Below are positions 52,198 through 60,483 of a stretch of 64,000 bases of DNA, one piece after another. Source of the stretch: HLUCCA09 sp039822045 (GTDB taxonomy: Bacteria; Pseudomonadota; Alphaproteobacteria; Rhodobacterales; Rhodobacteraceae). Position 1 is the first letter of the stretch. Each line of letters begins with the position of its first letter. The position numbers and the translations under genes are program-made. The stretch lies in the NCBI GenBank assembly GCA_039822045.1, contig JBCBMY010000004.1, forward strand, positions 282,520 to 346,519, in the 5' to 3' direction. Under the pieces are notes generated by a model that was given only the letters and a program-made list of their open reading frames with translations, ran no database searches and was not told where the DNA came from.

Positions 52198-52863
52198 TCA
52201 CCAGGGAATCTCTCTGCCGGCATAGTCAAGGAAGCGGCCGGATTGCGCGGGCGTCAGGCCGTCGATCACGGCGAGCAAATTCGCGGCGGCGACCTCGGTG
52301 GGCACGGTCGGGTGGCGACCGGCATAGCGGGCGGTGAAGGGTGTGGCGACCGTGCCGGGGTGGAGCGTGACGAGGCAGGCCTGCTTGTGGGTGCGCGCAA
52401 GCTCGATCGCGGCGCCGTGGATCAGCTGGTTCAGGGCGGCCTTGGCGGCGCGATAGCTATGCCAGCCGCCGATACGGTTGTCGCCGATCGAGCCCACGCG
52501 GGCCGAAAGGGCGGCGAACGTGGCCGGGCTGTCTTTTGGCAGGAGGCGCAGGGCGTGTTTCAGGACGAGCATCGGCCCCGTGGCATTGACCGCGAACTGG
52601 TGGGCCAGTGCTTCGGGCGTGACGGCGGACACCGATTTCTCGGGCGCGTGGCCGGCCCCGTCGAGTGCGCCCGTGGCCACGAAGACCAAGGGATATGGTC
52701 CCTCTAACGCGCCAAGGGCGCGGGCGACTGAGGCTTCGTCGGTGACATCGAGCCCGTCGCGGCGGTGCGACAGGCCCGTGACCTCGGCCCCGCGCGCCCT
52801 GAGAGCTGCCGCAACACTGGCGCCGATGCCGCCGGTATCTCCTATCACAAGGGCCCGGGTCAT
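52198..52863 (-). CDS. Short-chain dehydrogenase/reductase family protein
   Basis: A 221-residue SDR from ATG 52863, with AAGGAG upstream. The cofactor motif is VIGDTGGIGASVAAALR, the catalytic serine lies in LSARVGSIG and the Tyr/Lys pair in YRAAKAALNQLI. NAG-like NATGPMLVLKHAL is the central motif. It resembles C-factor/CsgA-like SDRs. The substrate is unknown. Readings to 53085 add only unsupported residues. Confidence 0.85.
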   Translation of the reverse strand: MTRALVIGDTGGIGASVAAALRARGAEVTGLSHRRDGLDVTDEASVARALGALEGPYPLVFVATGALDGAGHAPEKSVSAVTPEALAHQFAVNATGPMLVLKHALRLLPKDSPATFAALSARVGSIGDNRIGGWHSYRAAKAALNQLIHGAAIELARTHKQACLVTLHPGTVATPFTARYAGRHPTVPTEVAAANLLAVIDGLTPAQSGRFLDYAGREIPW

Positions 52864-53118
52864 CGCTTCTCCTTCCGGTGCGCGAGCTAGGGCGCGCGTC
52901 GCCGATGCACAGGGGATATGTGCCGCACGCACGGACACCCGCGCGTCCAGCGTCGCATTGGCAATGTCCGGTAAACAGTTTGGAGCACCGCATAAGTTGA
53001 TTTTGTGCTCGACCGCGCCGCCCAAATAGGTAGCAAGGGCACGATGTGCCGGACGCCCCAGGCAGAATAGGTCGCGTGGCCGCAATACGTTGCCAGTGCA
53101 AAAGAAACGAGAATCGAA

Positions 53119-54504
53119 ATGACCGCTTATACTATCAATGGCTATCTTCTAATTGAGAATCCCGGCGATCAACTAGAGCCGTTCTTGCTTACGGATTCCA
53201 CTCTCGTCATCTCTGATTTCGATGATGTCGGCTCGATCAGCTATCGTCCGGATCCGAGTTTCCTGGGGGACATTGCGTTCAATTTTGCCGACGGCTTCGC
53301 CGTTTACCTCGACGGCTTAAATGTCACGGGTCTCGCGTCCACTGAGGGCCCGGAGGTGGCGATGGAAGTCATCCGGCTTGAGCGCTCGCCGACCGACACG
53401 ATCTTGTTGGGCATTGGTATTGAAGACATTGTCGATGGCGTGTCCGTTACATATGCCTTCATCTATTCGATAGGCGGGGCGCCGCTGCCGATCCTTACCG
53501 ATTTCCTTTCTTTCGCAGAATTCCTGGTTGAAGAAGGCGGTGAATTGGTGGAAATCGGCGAAGGAGAACCTTTTGGCGCGTTTCAGCCAATCCCATTGGC
53601 AGGATTTGCTGGAGTGGAGGGAACGGGTCTGATGACCGCCGATGCCGTGACCATCCTGGGCACCGACGTGGACGACGTGTTGACTGGAGACGACGGCCAG
53701 AACATTTTCAGGCCCGGCCTCGGCAATGACATGGTCCTGGGCCTTGGCGGAGGCGACACAATCCTTGGCGTCGCCGGTGATGACAGCATGCATGGCGGCG
53801 CGGGGAACGACTTTGCCATGGGTGGCAAGGGCAAAGACACGCTCAGCGGCGGGGCAGGCGACGATACCGTTCTGGGCGGTGCCGCGGCGGATGTCGTTGA
53901 GGGCCGAACGGGCGACGACCGGCTGTCGGGCGGACAGGGCGCCGATACGGTGCTGGGCGGTGCGGGCGACGACACGCTTCGGGGTGAGATTGGCAACGAT
54001 GAGCTCAATGGCGGCGCCGGGAACGACCTGATCTTCGGGGGGAAGAAGGCCGACACTTTGATTGGAGGGGCGGGCGACGACACGCTGCATGGTCAACGGG
54101 ACGATGACCTCGTGATGGGCTGGGGTGGCAACGACCTTCTGACAGGGGAGCGGGGCCGCGACACGCTGAATGGCGGCGCGGGTAACGATACGGTCGATGG
54201 CGGAACCTGGAGAGACACGCTGGAGGGCGGGGCCGGCGCGGACACGTTCGTGTTTGGCTTGGGCTATGGCCAGGACGTCATCGTGGATTTCGAGGACAAT
54301 ACCGATACGATCCGGCTGGCGAGCGATCTGGCTCAGGGGCTTGCGGGCTTGACCGGTGCGGACATCATCGAAACTTATGGCCGCCCCGCGCGGCCGGGCA
54401 ACCTGACGGACAATCTGGTTCTCGATTTCGGCAGCGATGAACTGGAAATCAGCGTAATGTTCAGCGACCGGGCGCAGGTGGCCGACGACATCGAGGTGCT
54501 TTGA
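53119..54504 (+). CDS. RTX-type calcium-binding repeat protein
   Basis: A 461-residue protein. The first about 170 residues form an acidic beta-rich domain (TAYTINGYLLIENPGDQLEP, FAVYLDGLNVTG) found in Rhodobacteraceae secreted proteins. From about 180 to 390 nonapeptide repeats follow (GLGNDMVLG, GGAGDDTVLGG, GGAGNDLIFGG). The tail (DTFVFGLGYGQDVIVDFEDN) is the typical RTX C-terminal unit. Exported by type I secretion is expected. The 5' part is less GC-rich than neighbours. Confidence 0.87.
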   Translation: MTAYTINGYLLIENPGDQLEPFLLTDSTLVISDFDDVGSISYRPDPSFLGDIAFNFADGFAVYLDGLNVTGLASTEGPEVAMEVIRLERSPTDTILLGIGIEDIVDGVSVTYAFIYSIGGAPLPILTDFLSFAEFLVEEGGELVEIGEGEPFGAFQPIPLAGFAGVEGTGLMTADAVTILGTDVDDVLTGDDGQNIFRPGLGNDMVLGLGGGDTILGVAGDDSMHGGAGNDFAMGGKGKDTLSGGAGDDTVLGGAAADVVEGRTGDDRLSGGQGADTVLGGAGDDTLRGEIGNDELNGGAGNDLIFGGKKADTLIGGAGDDTLHGQRDDDLVMGWGGNDLLTGERGRDTLNGGAGNDTVDGGTWRDTLEGGAGADTFVFGLGYGQDVIVDFEDNTDTIRLASDLAQGLAGLTGADIIETYGRPARPGNLTDNLVLDFGSDELEISVMFSDRAQVADDIEVL

Positions 54505-54571
54505 AAGCGCCTCTGCCCGGGCCGCTCGCGCAATGCGTACTGTCCGGTCTTGGTGTGTTTGGCCGCCGCCT

Positions 54572-54591
54572 CCGATCACCGTTGGGATCGG
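54572..54591 (+). terminator. Weak hairpin after the RTX gene
   Basis: A 6-bp stem (54572-54577 with 54586-54591), extendable with mismatches and followed by TTT, lies 68 bp past the stop of the 461-residue RTX gene. It is a possible terminator. Confidence 0.3.
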
Positions 54592-54705
54592 CGGTTTACG
54601 TATGGTCAAAAGACGATGCGTCGCAGCCTGGCTGGACGGAAGATTCTGTATCTGAGAATAGTTTCTGCGTTCTGGTGGGGTAATTCCTGGTAATGGGGTA
54701 GATTA

Positions 54706-57018
54706 ATGGCATTTAGATATACGGCTCTCACTGAGCCAATTGTTGTGAACACGACAACAGAAGGCCGCCAGGCGGACCCCGTGCTTGTTTCAGTTGGGGG
54801 TATCCTCGGCGCCTTCTTCGAAGGCTGGCGCGACGATCCAGAGAGCGGCGAGCGGGTTCAGCAACTCTTCGGCCGATCGTTCCTCCCCGACGGGACGGCG
54901 ATCATGGAGACGGAGGTGGAGCTGTTCCCGGATCTCGTGAGCCGAGAGGACAACCTGGACGCCACCATCCTGGCCAACGGCGACGTGCTCTTGGTATTTG
55001 ACAATCTCTTTCGGGAAGACAACGGCCAGCTTGACCGCGACGTCCTTACCTTTCGGTTCGACCCTGGGTCCGGGATCGTCGAAGATGAAGGCTTGCGTTT
55101 GCTCGTCTCCGCTTCGGATTTCGATGAGTTCGCGCCCGTTGTCACTGCGCTTCCGGACGGTGGCTATGTCGTGGCGCACTCGGCCAGCTACGAGCGGGAC
55201 GGCCAGATCGTTGCGGTCTTCTACGATGAGAACGACGTCGAAATCACTTCGTTCCTAGGTCCGCAGAACTTCGTGCTCCCCGACTTCGACCTGTCGCGTT
55301 TGGCTGTTTTGCCCACCGGCGAGACTGCGTGGCTTTATCGTGTCTTTCCCGAAGCGCCAGACGCCCCCTTCAGCCTGTTCCAGCTGCTCTTGACGGCTGA
55401 CGAGATCATCTCCGATAGCTTCATCCCGGGGGTTGGGACAACAGGCGCCCCGTTCGCCACGGACAATGTTGCCTTGACCGGCGGAGAGATCGTTGTGGGC
55501 TGGCAGGAGGCGGACGGGCAGGGCTTCAGCACCCTACAGGTGGCGCTCTTGGCCTTCGATGGCGCCGCGCTTGACCAGCAGGATGGAGCCAGCCTGTTTC
55601 GAAACAGCGACCATTCGCGCGGGGGGCTCGACCTCGTGGCGACGCCCGACGGAGGCTTCGTCGCTGCGTGGCACGAGTTCGGCGCCAACGGGCGTGCAGC
55701 CGTTTATCTTCAGCACTTTGCCGTTGAGCCGGACCTTTCGGGCGCCCAGTCGACGGTGCGGATTGTGCCGTCGGACGATCCGATCCGGGTGAGCCCGCGG
55801 GGCCAGGATTCGCGCAATCCAAGCCTGACGGTCCAGGAGGATGGGTCACTCGCGGTTGCCTGGGCGCAGCGGGATACCTCGGCGGGCGCGCGGGACGTTT
55901 TGTTGCGCATCCTCGATGCAACCGAGATCTTGTTCCTTGACGGGGGAACGGTCGAAGGAACGCCGAACGGCGATCTTTTTGACGTACGCCGCGGCGAGGA
56001 TGGCACCTTGGGCAACAGCGGTGTTGTGCTGGGGTATGCGGGGAACGACACGGTTCTGGGATCCTCAGAGAGTGAGTGGATTAATGGCGGGTCGGGGCGC
56101 GATTTCCTGCTCGGCGGCGACGACGACGATTCCCTCGTGGGTGGGCGCGGTAACGACACGCTCGACGGGCAGGCCGACGACGATTTCCTCCGTGGCGGCG
56201 CCGACGACGATTCCCTCGTGGGGGGGCGCGGCAACGACACGCTCGACGGACAGGCCGACGACGATTTCCTGCAGGGCGGACGCGGGGACGATGTGTTGCG
56301 CGGCGGTGATGGCGCCGACGTTCTGGATGGAGAGTGGGGACGAGACACGCTCGAGGGTGGCGCCGACGGCGACCAGCTTGAGGGCGGTGACGGGTCCGAC
56401 GAGTTGTACGGTGAGGGCGGCAATGACCTCCTGAACGGCGAACTTGGGGACGACCAGCTGAGCGGAGGCAATGGCCGCGACACGCTGCGCGGCGAGGACG
56501 GCAGCGACACGCTGGATGGGGACAAGGGACGGGACCTGCTCCTTGGCGGGCGCGACGCCGATCTGCTGCGCGGCGGCGAGGGCAACGACACGCTGTCGGG
56601 CCAGCAGGGCGATGACACGCTGAATGGGGGCAAGGACGGCGATCTGCTCGAAGGCGGACGCGGGCGCGACAGCCTGATCGGATGGTCGGGCGACGACACG
56701 CTCGACGGCGGCACCTGGCAGGACACGCTGAATGGCGGCGGCGGCGACGATGTGTTCATTCTGCGCCCGGGCTACCAGACGGATACGATCCTGAACCTGG
56801 GTTGGGGTGACGACCGCCTGTTCCTTGATGCGGCGCTCTGGAGTGAACCGGGCATCGACACCGGACAAGAGGTTGTGGCGCAGTTCGGGCGGGATACGCC
56901 GGACGGATACCTGCTCGATTTTTCGTCGGCGGCGTTTCTCATTCCCGACCTTGCGGGGTTGGATGGTGCTGCAGACGACATCGCCGGCCGCATTGTGATC
57001 ATCGAGGATTGGGGCTGA
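54706..57018 (+). CDS. Large RTX repeat protein with propeller-like N-terminal half
   Basis: A 770-residue protein. Residues 1-410 contain repeated beta-strand blocks (LVSVGGILGAFFEGWRDDPE, VVTALPDGGYVVAHSASYER, LVATPDGGFVAAWHEFGANG, LTVQEDGSLAVAWAQRDTSA) that look like a beta-propeller. From about 420 to 690 there are some 30 calcium-binding nonapeptides. The C-terminal unit (FILRPGYQTDTILNLGWGDD) is the RTX cap. Secretion by a type I system and extracellular adhesion are likely; enzymatic activity is not evident. Confidence 0.87.
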   Translation: MAFRYTALTEPIVVNTTTEGRQADPVLVSVGGILGAFFEGWRDDPESGERVQQLFGRSFLPDGTAIMETEVELFPDLVSREDNLDATILANGDVLLVFDNLFREDNGQLDRDVLTFRFDPGSGIVEDEGLRLLVSASDFDEFAPVVTALPDGGYVVAHSASYERDGQIVAVFYDENDVEITSFLGPQNFVLPDFDLSRLAVLPTGETAWLYRVFPEAPDAPFSLFQLLLTADEIISDSFIPGVGTTGAPFATDNVALTGGEIVVGWQEADGQGFSTLQVALLAFDGAALDQQDGASLFRNSDHSRGGLDLVATPDGGFVAAWHEFGANGRAAVYLQHFAVEPDLSGAQSTVRIVPSDDPIRVSPRGQDSRNPSLTVQEDGSLAVAWAQRDTSAGARDVLLRILDATEILFLDGGTVEGTPNGDLFDVRRGEDGTLGNSGVVLGYAGNDTVLGSSESEWINGGSGRDFLLGGDDDDSLVGGRGNDTLDGQADDDFLRGGADDDSLVGGRGNDTLDGQADDDFLQGGRGDDVLRGGDGADVLDGEWGRDTLEGGADGDQLEGGDGSDELYGEGGNDLLNGELGDDQLSGGNGRDTLRGEDGSDTLDGDKGRDLLLGGRDADLLRGGEGNDTLSGQQGDDTLNGGKDGDLLEGGRGRDSLIGWSGDDTLDGGTWQDTLNGGGGDDVFILRPGYQTDTILNLGWGDDRLFLDAALWSEPGIDTGQEVVAQFGRDTPDGYLLDFSSAAFLIPDLAGLDGAADDIAGRIVIIEDWG
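56122..56283 (+). repeat. 81-bp tandem duplication inside the RTX repeat region
   Basis: Bases 56122-56202 and 56203-56283 are nearly identical 81-bp blocks, each encoding three nonapeptides (DDDSLVGGRGNDTLDGQADD and the following residues). The few differences are mostly silent, so the duplication is recent. Confidence 0.75.
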
Positions 57019-57065
57019 GGCAACTGAGGGCTTGACCGGGCGCGGGGGCGACGCACCCTTGCGCA

Positions 57066-57836
57066 ATGCGCGCCTTCCTCCTTTCCCTCGCCCTGGCCCA
57101 TGCGGCCGTCCCGCTCTCAGCGCTTGAGCTGACATTGCGGGACAGCTTTGAGTTTCCGCGGGCCGCGTCGCTTGCCTATGACGCCGAGGTTTGCGGGTTC
57201 TGGGTGGCGATCGAGGGGCCGCAGATCTTTCTGCTCAACCCTGCGGGGCAGGAAGTGCGGCGGGTGGAGCCTGGGTTTCGGACGATCCGGAGCCTGACCG
57301 TCGAGGTCGACGGGCTAATGATTGCCGATGGCTACGGCTCGTTCCAGCGGATCGATCGGGAGGGCAACGCGCTGTCGGCGCCGTTCCGGCTGGCCGAGGG
57401 GCTCTATGACGTGGAGGGCCTGCACCGCGAGCCCGATGGCAGCTATCTGGTGGTCGAGGACGATGCGGCGCGGCTGATGCGGATCGCGCCCGACGGCGAG
57501 CGGCTTTTGGAGATCCTGGGCACGGCGGTGGATCCGATCATGACCGAGCCACAGGGCGTGGCCCGCGATCCGATTACGGGCAACATCCTTGTGGTCGACG
57601 ACAACGAAGGGCTGAACGCGATTTTTGAGTTCACCGGCGCGGGGGAGCTTTTGTCGGTCACGCCGCTCTCGGCCTATGGCTGGGATGCCGAGGGCATTGC
57701 GGTGCAGGCGCAGACCGGCACCCTTTGGGTCGGGTTCGACAGTGGCCAGAGGATCGCCATTTTCGACTATGTCCCGACGCGGCCGCCGGAGGGGCTGGCC
57801 CTGCTCGATGACGGACCCGACTGCGCGCTGTCTTAA
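57066..57836 (+). CDS. Exported SdiA-regulated-like beta-propeller protein
   Basis: A 256-residue protein with a signal peptide (RAFLLSLALAHAAVPLSA). Propeller blades recur (FRTIRSLTVEVDGLMIADGY, YDVEGLHREPDGSYLVVEDD, EPQGVARDPITGNILVVDDN, WDAEGIAVQAQTGTLWVGFD). This matches SdiA-regulated/phytase-like propellers that act in the periplasm. No catalytic site can be named. It follows the large RTX gene by 47 bp and may be co-transcribed. Confidence 0.72.
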   Translation: MRAFLLSLALAHAAVPLSALELTLRDSFEFPRAASLAYDAEVCGFWVAIEGPQIFLLNPAGQEVRRVEPGFRTIRSLTVEVDGLMIADGYGSFQRIDREGNALSAPFRLAEGLYDVEGLHREPDGSYLVVEDDAARLMRIAPDGERLLEILGTAVDPIMTEPQGVARDPITGNILVVDDNEGLNAIFEFTGAGELLSVTPLSAYGWDAEGIAVQAQTGTLWVGFDSGQRIAIFDYVPTRPPEGLALLDDGPDCALS

Positions 57837-57958
57837 CGGGGAGAGGGGCGGCGGCCCGCTGGGTCCACGCCCGATATGCCCACGCGACGCCGTACCCAGG
57901 CGAGGCGAATTCGACGCAAAACCACGACACTAATCCGGATCAACACACGCCAATGCAA

Positions 57959-57982
57959 CCGTTCGCCCGCTAGAGCGAACGG
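57959..57982 (+). terminator. Hairpin downstream of the propeller gene
   Basis: A perfect 8-bp stem CCGTTCGC (57959-57966 with 57975-57982) around an 8-base loop, in the 160-bp gap after the propeller gene. Probable terminator. The gap is locally AT-richer (57900-57960). Confidence 0.45.
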
Positions 57983-58000
57983 GCTGCAAAGGGGGGTGCC

Positions 58001-58156
58001 ATGTCTGGTGTCGTCTTTCTGGAACGTGCCGGGATTGTGCGGGCGGAACGGCCTTGGATCGCTCCGGGCCGAGTGTCTGTGGGCAGGGCTTGCCCCGCAG
58101 GCGGTCCTGTCTCGAAGGCTCTGCGGGCAGAACGGGTGTCGCGGCGGGGTGCGTGA
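58001..58156 (+). CDS. Possible small protein coupled to the GGDEF-EAL gene
   Basis: A 51-residue frame (MSGVVFLERAGIVRAERPWI ...) with an AAAGGGGGG purine tract upstream of the ATG. Its stop overlaps the GTG start of the GGDEF-EAL gene (GTGA at 58153-58156), so it may be a real translationally coupled leader gene. The product is Arg/Gly-rich with no family. Confidence 0.35.
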   Translation: MSGVVFLERAGIVRAERPWIAPGRVSVGRACPAGGPVSKALRAERVSRRGA

Positions 58157-59868
58157 GCGTGGAAGACCGCAAGAGAGGCTCTGAACGGTCGAGAGCGCCA
58201 CAGCGGCATTCTGTGCAGGCCGCCGCGGCGGGCGCGCGGGTGGAATCGCCGGTGCGTGGTCGGCCCGCCGCCTCGGTTGGCGACGCGGAGACCGCCTCGG
58301 CCGATCCGATGGAGCGGATCGCCGCGCTGGAACAGGATCTGGCGCGTGAACGCGAGTCCCGCGCGGTGGCGGAAGCGCTGGTGGCGGAGCGGGCGTCGGA
58401 GCTTCATCAGACCAATCTGCGCCTCCGCGAGCTCAACCGAGATCTCGAACACACGTTGACCGAGCGGACGCGGTCACTTCAGAGCGCGCTTGACGAGGCG
58501 CAGGAGGCGACGCGGGCCTTGCGCCATGCGTCGCGACACGATGCGCTGACGCGCCTGCCAAACCGCCGCTATCTGTCGGAATTCGTTGAGCAGGAGCTGC
58601 CGCGGCGCACCGGCTATGGCCCCGAGATCGGTTTTCTTCAGATCGACCTCGACCGGTTCAAGCAGATCAACGACACGCTGGGCCATGCCGCGGGCGACCA
58701 CCTGCTGAGCGTGATCGCCAGGCGGCTGACCGAAATCTCGGCGCCGGACGGGTTCGTGGCGCGAACGGGTGGAGATGAGTTTGTCGTGCTGACCCAGGTG
58801 ACGGGCGGCATGGCCGAGGCGATGAGGCTGGCGGAGCGGATCGTCGCGGAGGTGCCGCGCCCGGTGCAGTTCGAGGGCACGATCCTGCGGTTTGGCGTCA
58901 GTGTTGGGGTGGCGGTTGCGGCGCGAGACGGGTTCAGCTTGCGCGAGCAGCTGATCCGCGCCGACCTTGCACTCTACCGCTCGAAGGAGGCCGGGCGGGG
59001 GCGGGCAAACCCCTTTACGCCCGACCTCCTGGAGGCGATGAACCGCCGCCGCCGGATTGCCGACGATTTGGAAGTGGCGCTCGAGGATGGTCAGATCCGG
59101 CCGGTCTATCATCCACGGATCGACCCTTTCACCGGCGGCTTGTGCTGTGTGGAGGCGCTGGCGCGCTGGTACCACCCGGAGTTGGGAATGATCATGCCCG
59201 GGCACTTCCTGGACGTGGCCGAGGATGTTGGGCTGAGCCATCGGGTCGATCATGTCGTCTTGCAGCGTGCCATAGGCGATCTGACGACCTGGCGGAGCGC
59301 GGGCCTTGAGGTGCCGCGCCTGTCGGTCAACGTCACCTATCGCCACCTGATGGATCGGGGTCTGATCGGGCGATTGCGCGAGATCGAGATCCCCCGCGAC
59401 ACGCTGTCGTTCGAACTGTTGGAAACCGTCGTGATCGACGACGGCGACACGGTGCTTGCCGATCGCTTGAGCGAGTTGCGGGCCCTGGGGATCGACCTGG
59501 AGATCGACGATTTCGGCAGCGGGCAGGCCTCGATCCTGTCCCTCTTGAGGGTGCGGCCGCGGACATTGAAGATCGACCGTGCGTTGGTGCTGCCGATGGT
59601 CGAGGACCCGGCGACGGTCGATGTCGGCCGGGCCGTGGTGGCCATCGGCAAGGCACTGGGCCTGACCGTGGTGGCCGAGGGCGTCGAGACGGCAGACCAT
59701 TGGGAGATCTGCCGCGCGCTTGGCTGCGACCAGATCCAGGGCTATGCGGTGGCCCGGCCGATGGAGGCGTCGGAGTTTGCCGTGTTTGCCTCGATGGCGG
59801 CCGATGTCGCGCGCCTGAGCAAGCGGGTTGCTGCACGGCTTGGCACGCCGGGCGCACGGGGCTTTTGA
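58153..59868 (+). CDS. Diguanylate cyclase/phosphodiesterase (GGDEF-EAL)
   Basis: A 571-residue protein. After a charged N-terminus comes a coiled coil (MERIAALEQDLARERESRAV ...), a GGDEF domain with intact active site (RTGGDEFVVL) and an EAL domain with CVEALARWY, ELLETVVIDD and EIDDFGSGQAS. It may both make and break cyclic di-GMP. No membrane segment, so it is cytoplasmic. GTG 58153 is favoured by the overlap with a small upstream frame; ATG 58309 is the alternative. Confidence 0.88.
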   Translation: MSVEDRKRGSERSRAPQRHSVQAAAAGARVESPVRGRPAASVGDAETASADPMERIAALEQDLARERESRAVAEALVAERASELHQTNLRLRELNRDLEHTLTERTRSLQSALDEAQEATRALRHASRHDALTRLPNRRYLSEFVEQELPRRTGYGPEIGFLQIDLDRFKQINDTLGHAAGDHLLSVIARRLTEISAPDGFVARTGGDEFVVLTQVTGGMAEAMRLAERIVAEVPRPVQFEGTILRFGVSVGVAVAARDGFSLREQLIRADLALYRSKEAGRGRANPFTPDLLEAMNRRRRIADDLEVALEDGQIRPVYHPRIDPFTGGLCCVEALARWYHPELGMIMPGHFLDVAEDVGLSHRVDHVVLQRAIGDLTTWRSAGLEVPRLSVNVTYRHLMDRGLIGRLREIEIPRDTLSFELLETVVIDDGDTVLADRLSELRALGIDLEIDDFGSGQASILSLLRVRPRTLKIDRALVLPMVEDPATVDVGRAVVAIGKALGLTVVAEGVETADHWEICRALGCDQIQGYAVARPMEASEFAVFASMAADVARLSKRVAARLGTPGARGF

Positions 59869-59959
59869 GGCGGGCGCGGACGCCACGGGCGATTGTGACG
59901 GCTGCCGGCGCCCAATTTTTCAACTTCACTTTCACAAGGCTGCGCGTATGCTGCGCGCC

Positions 59960-60046
59960 ATGACAACTGCACGGCATATCATCGCGCACGGCCCTCTGGG
60001 CCCGATGTCGCTTGCCGGCCTCCTTCTTCTCCTTAGCCGCCTCTGA
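59960..60046 (+). CDS. Leucine-rich leader peptide (leuL-like)
   Basis: A 28-codon frame reading MTTARHIIAHGPLGPM and then SLAGLLLLLSRL. Eight of 28 codons are leucine, five of them consecutive. Its stop codon lies in the 5' arm of a hairpin. It lies 70 bp upstream of a cupin gene that precedes leuA. This is the layout of a translation-sensing attenuator: ribosomes stall at the Leu run when leucyl-tRNA is scarce and alter the downstream RNA fold. Confidence 0.75.
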   Translation: MTTARHIIAHGPLGPMSLAGLLLLLSRL

Positions 60047-60075
60047 GCGTGCCTTTCGGCGCGACCGCTCAGAGG
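60040..60075 (+). promoter_or_regulatory. Hairpin of a leucine attenuator
   Basis: A perfect 10-bp stem (60040-60049 with 60066-60075) whose 5' arm overlaps the last codons of the leader peptide. A second G/C-rich segment (60057-60064) fills the loop. Lacks a U run, so whether it is the terminator or a competing structure cannot be settled by eye. Confidence 0.55.
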
Positions 60076-60115
60076 TAGCACCGCGCCAAGCCACGCATCG
60101 CTAAGGACCAATCCA

Positions 60116-60469
60116 ATGCAGAAGATTAATCTCGACGAGAAGCTTGCGCTTTTCTCGACCCACTGGGACCCCAGAATCGTGGCCCAGTACAACGGCAACG
60201 ACGTGATGGTCGTGAAGTTTCAGGGCGAATTCCCGTTCCACAAGCATGACGACAGCGACGACTTCTTTCTGGTGCTCGATGGCGCTGTTCTGCTGGACGA
60301 GGAGGGGGGCGAAACGCTCCGCCTCGGCCCGGGCGAGCTGTGCGTCGTGCCTGCAGGCGTGGTGCACCGACCCCGCGCCGAGACGGAGGCCAAAGTGCTG
60401 CTGATCGAGCCCTCCGGGCTGCCCAATACCGGCGACGCGGCCACGGCCGCGCCCAAGCCGTGGATCTGA
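60116..60469 (+). CDS. Small cupin-domain protein
   Basis: A 117-residue single cupin. Metal-binding residues are in FPFHKHDDSDDFFLVLDGAV and the second motif in LCVVPAGVVHRPRAE. AGGAC lies about 9 nt before the ATG. It lies between the leucine leader and leuA, 14 bp before leuA, so it is very likely in the same transcript. Function unknown; such cupins are mostly small-molecule binders or isomerases. Confidence 0.85.
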   Translation: MQKINLDEKLALFSTHWDPRIVAQYNGNDVMVVKFQGEFPFHKHDDSDDFFLVLDGAVLLDEEGGETLRLGPGELCVVPAGVVHRPRAETEAKVLLIEPSGLPNTGDAATAAPKPWI

Positions 60470-60483
60470 GAAGGATGACGACG

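Noticed and set aside
58054..58152. Longer N-terminus for the GGDEF-EAL protein
   Set aside because: Codons 58054-58152 overlap the small coupled frame and have no start support; GTG 58153 fits the GTGA overlap.
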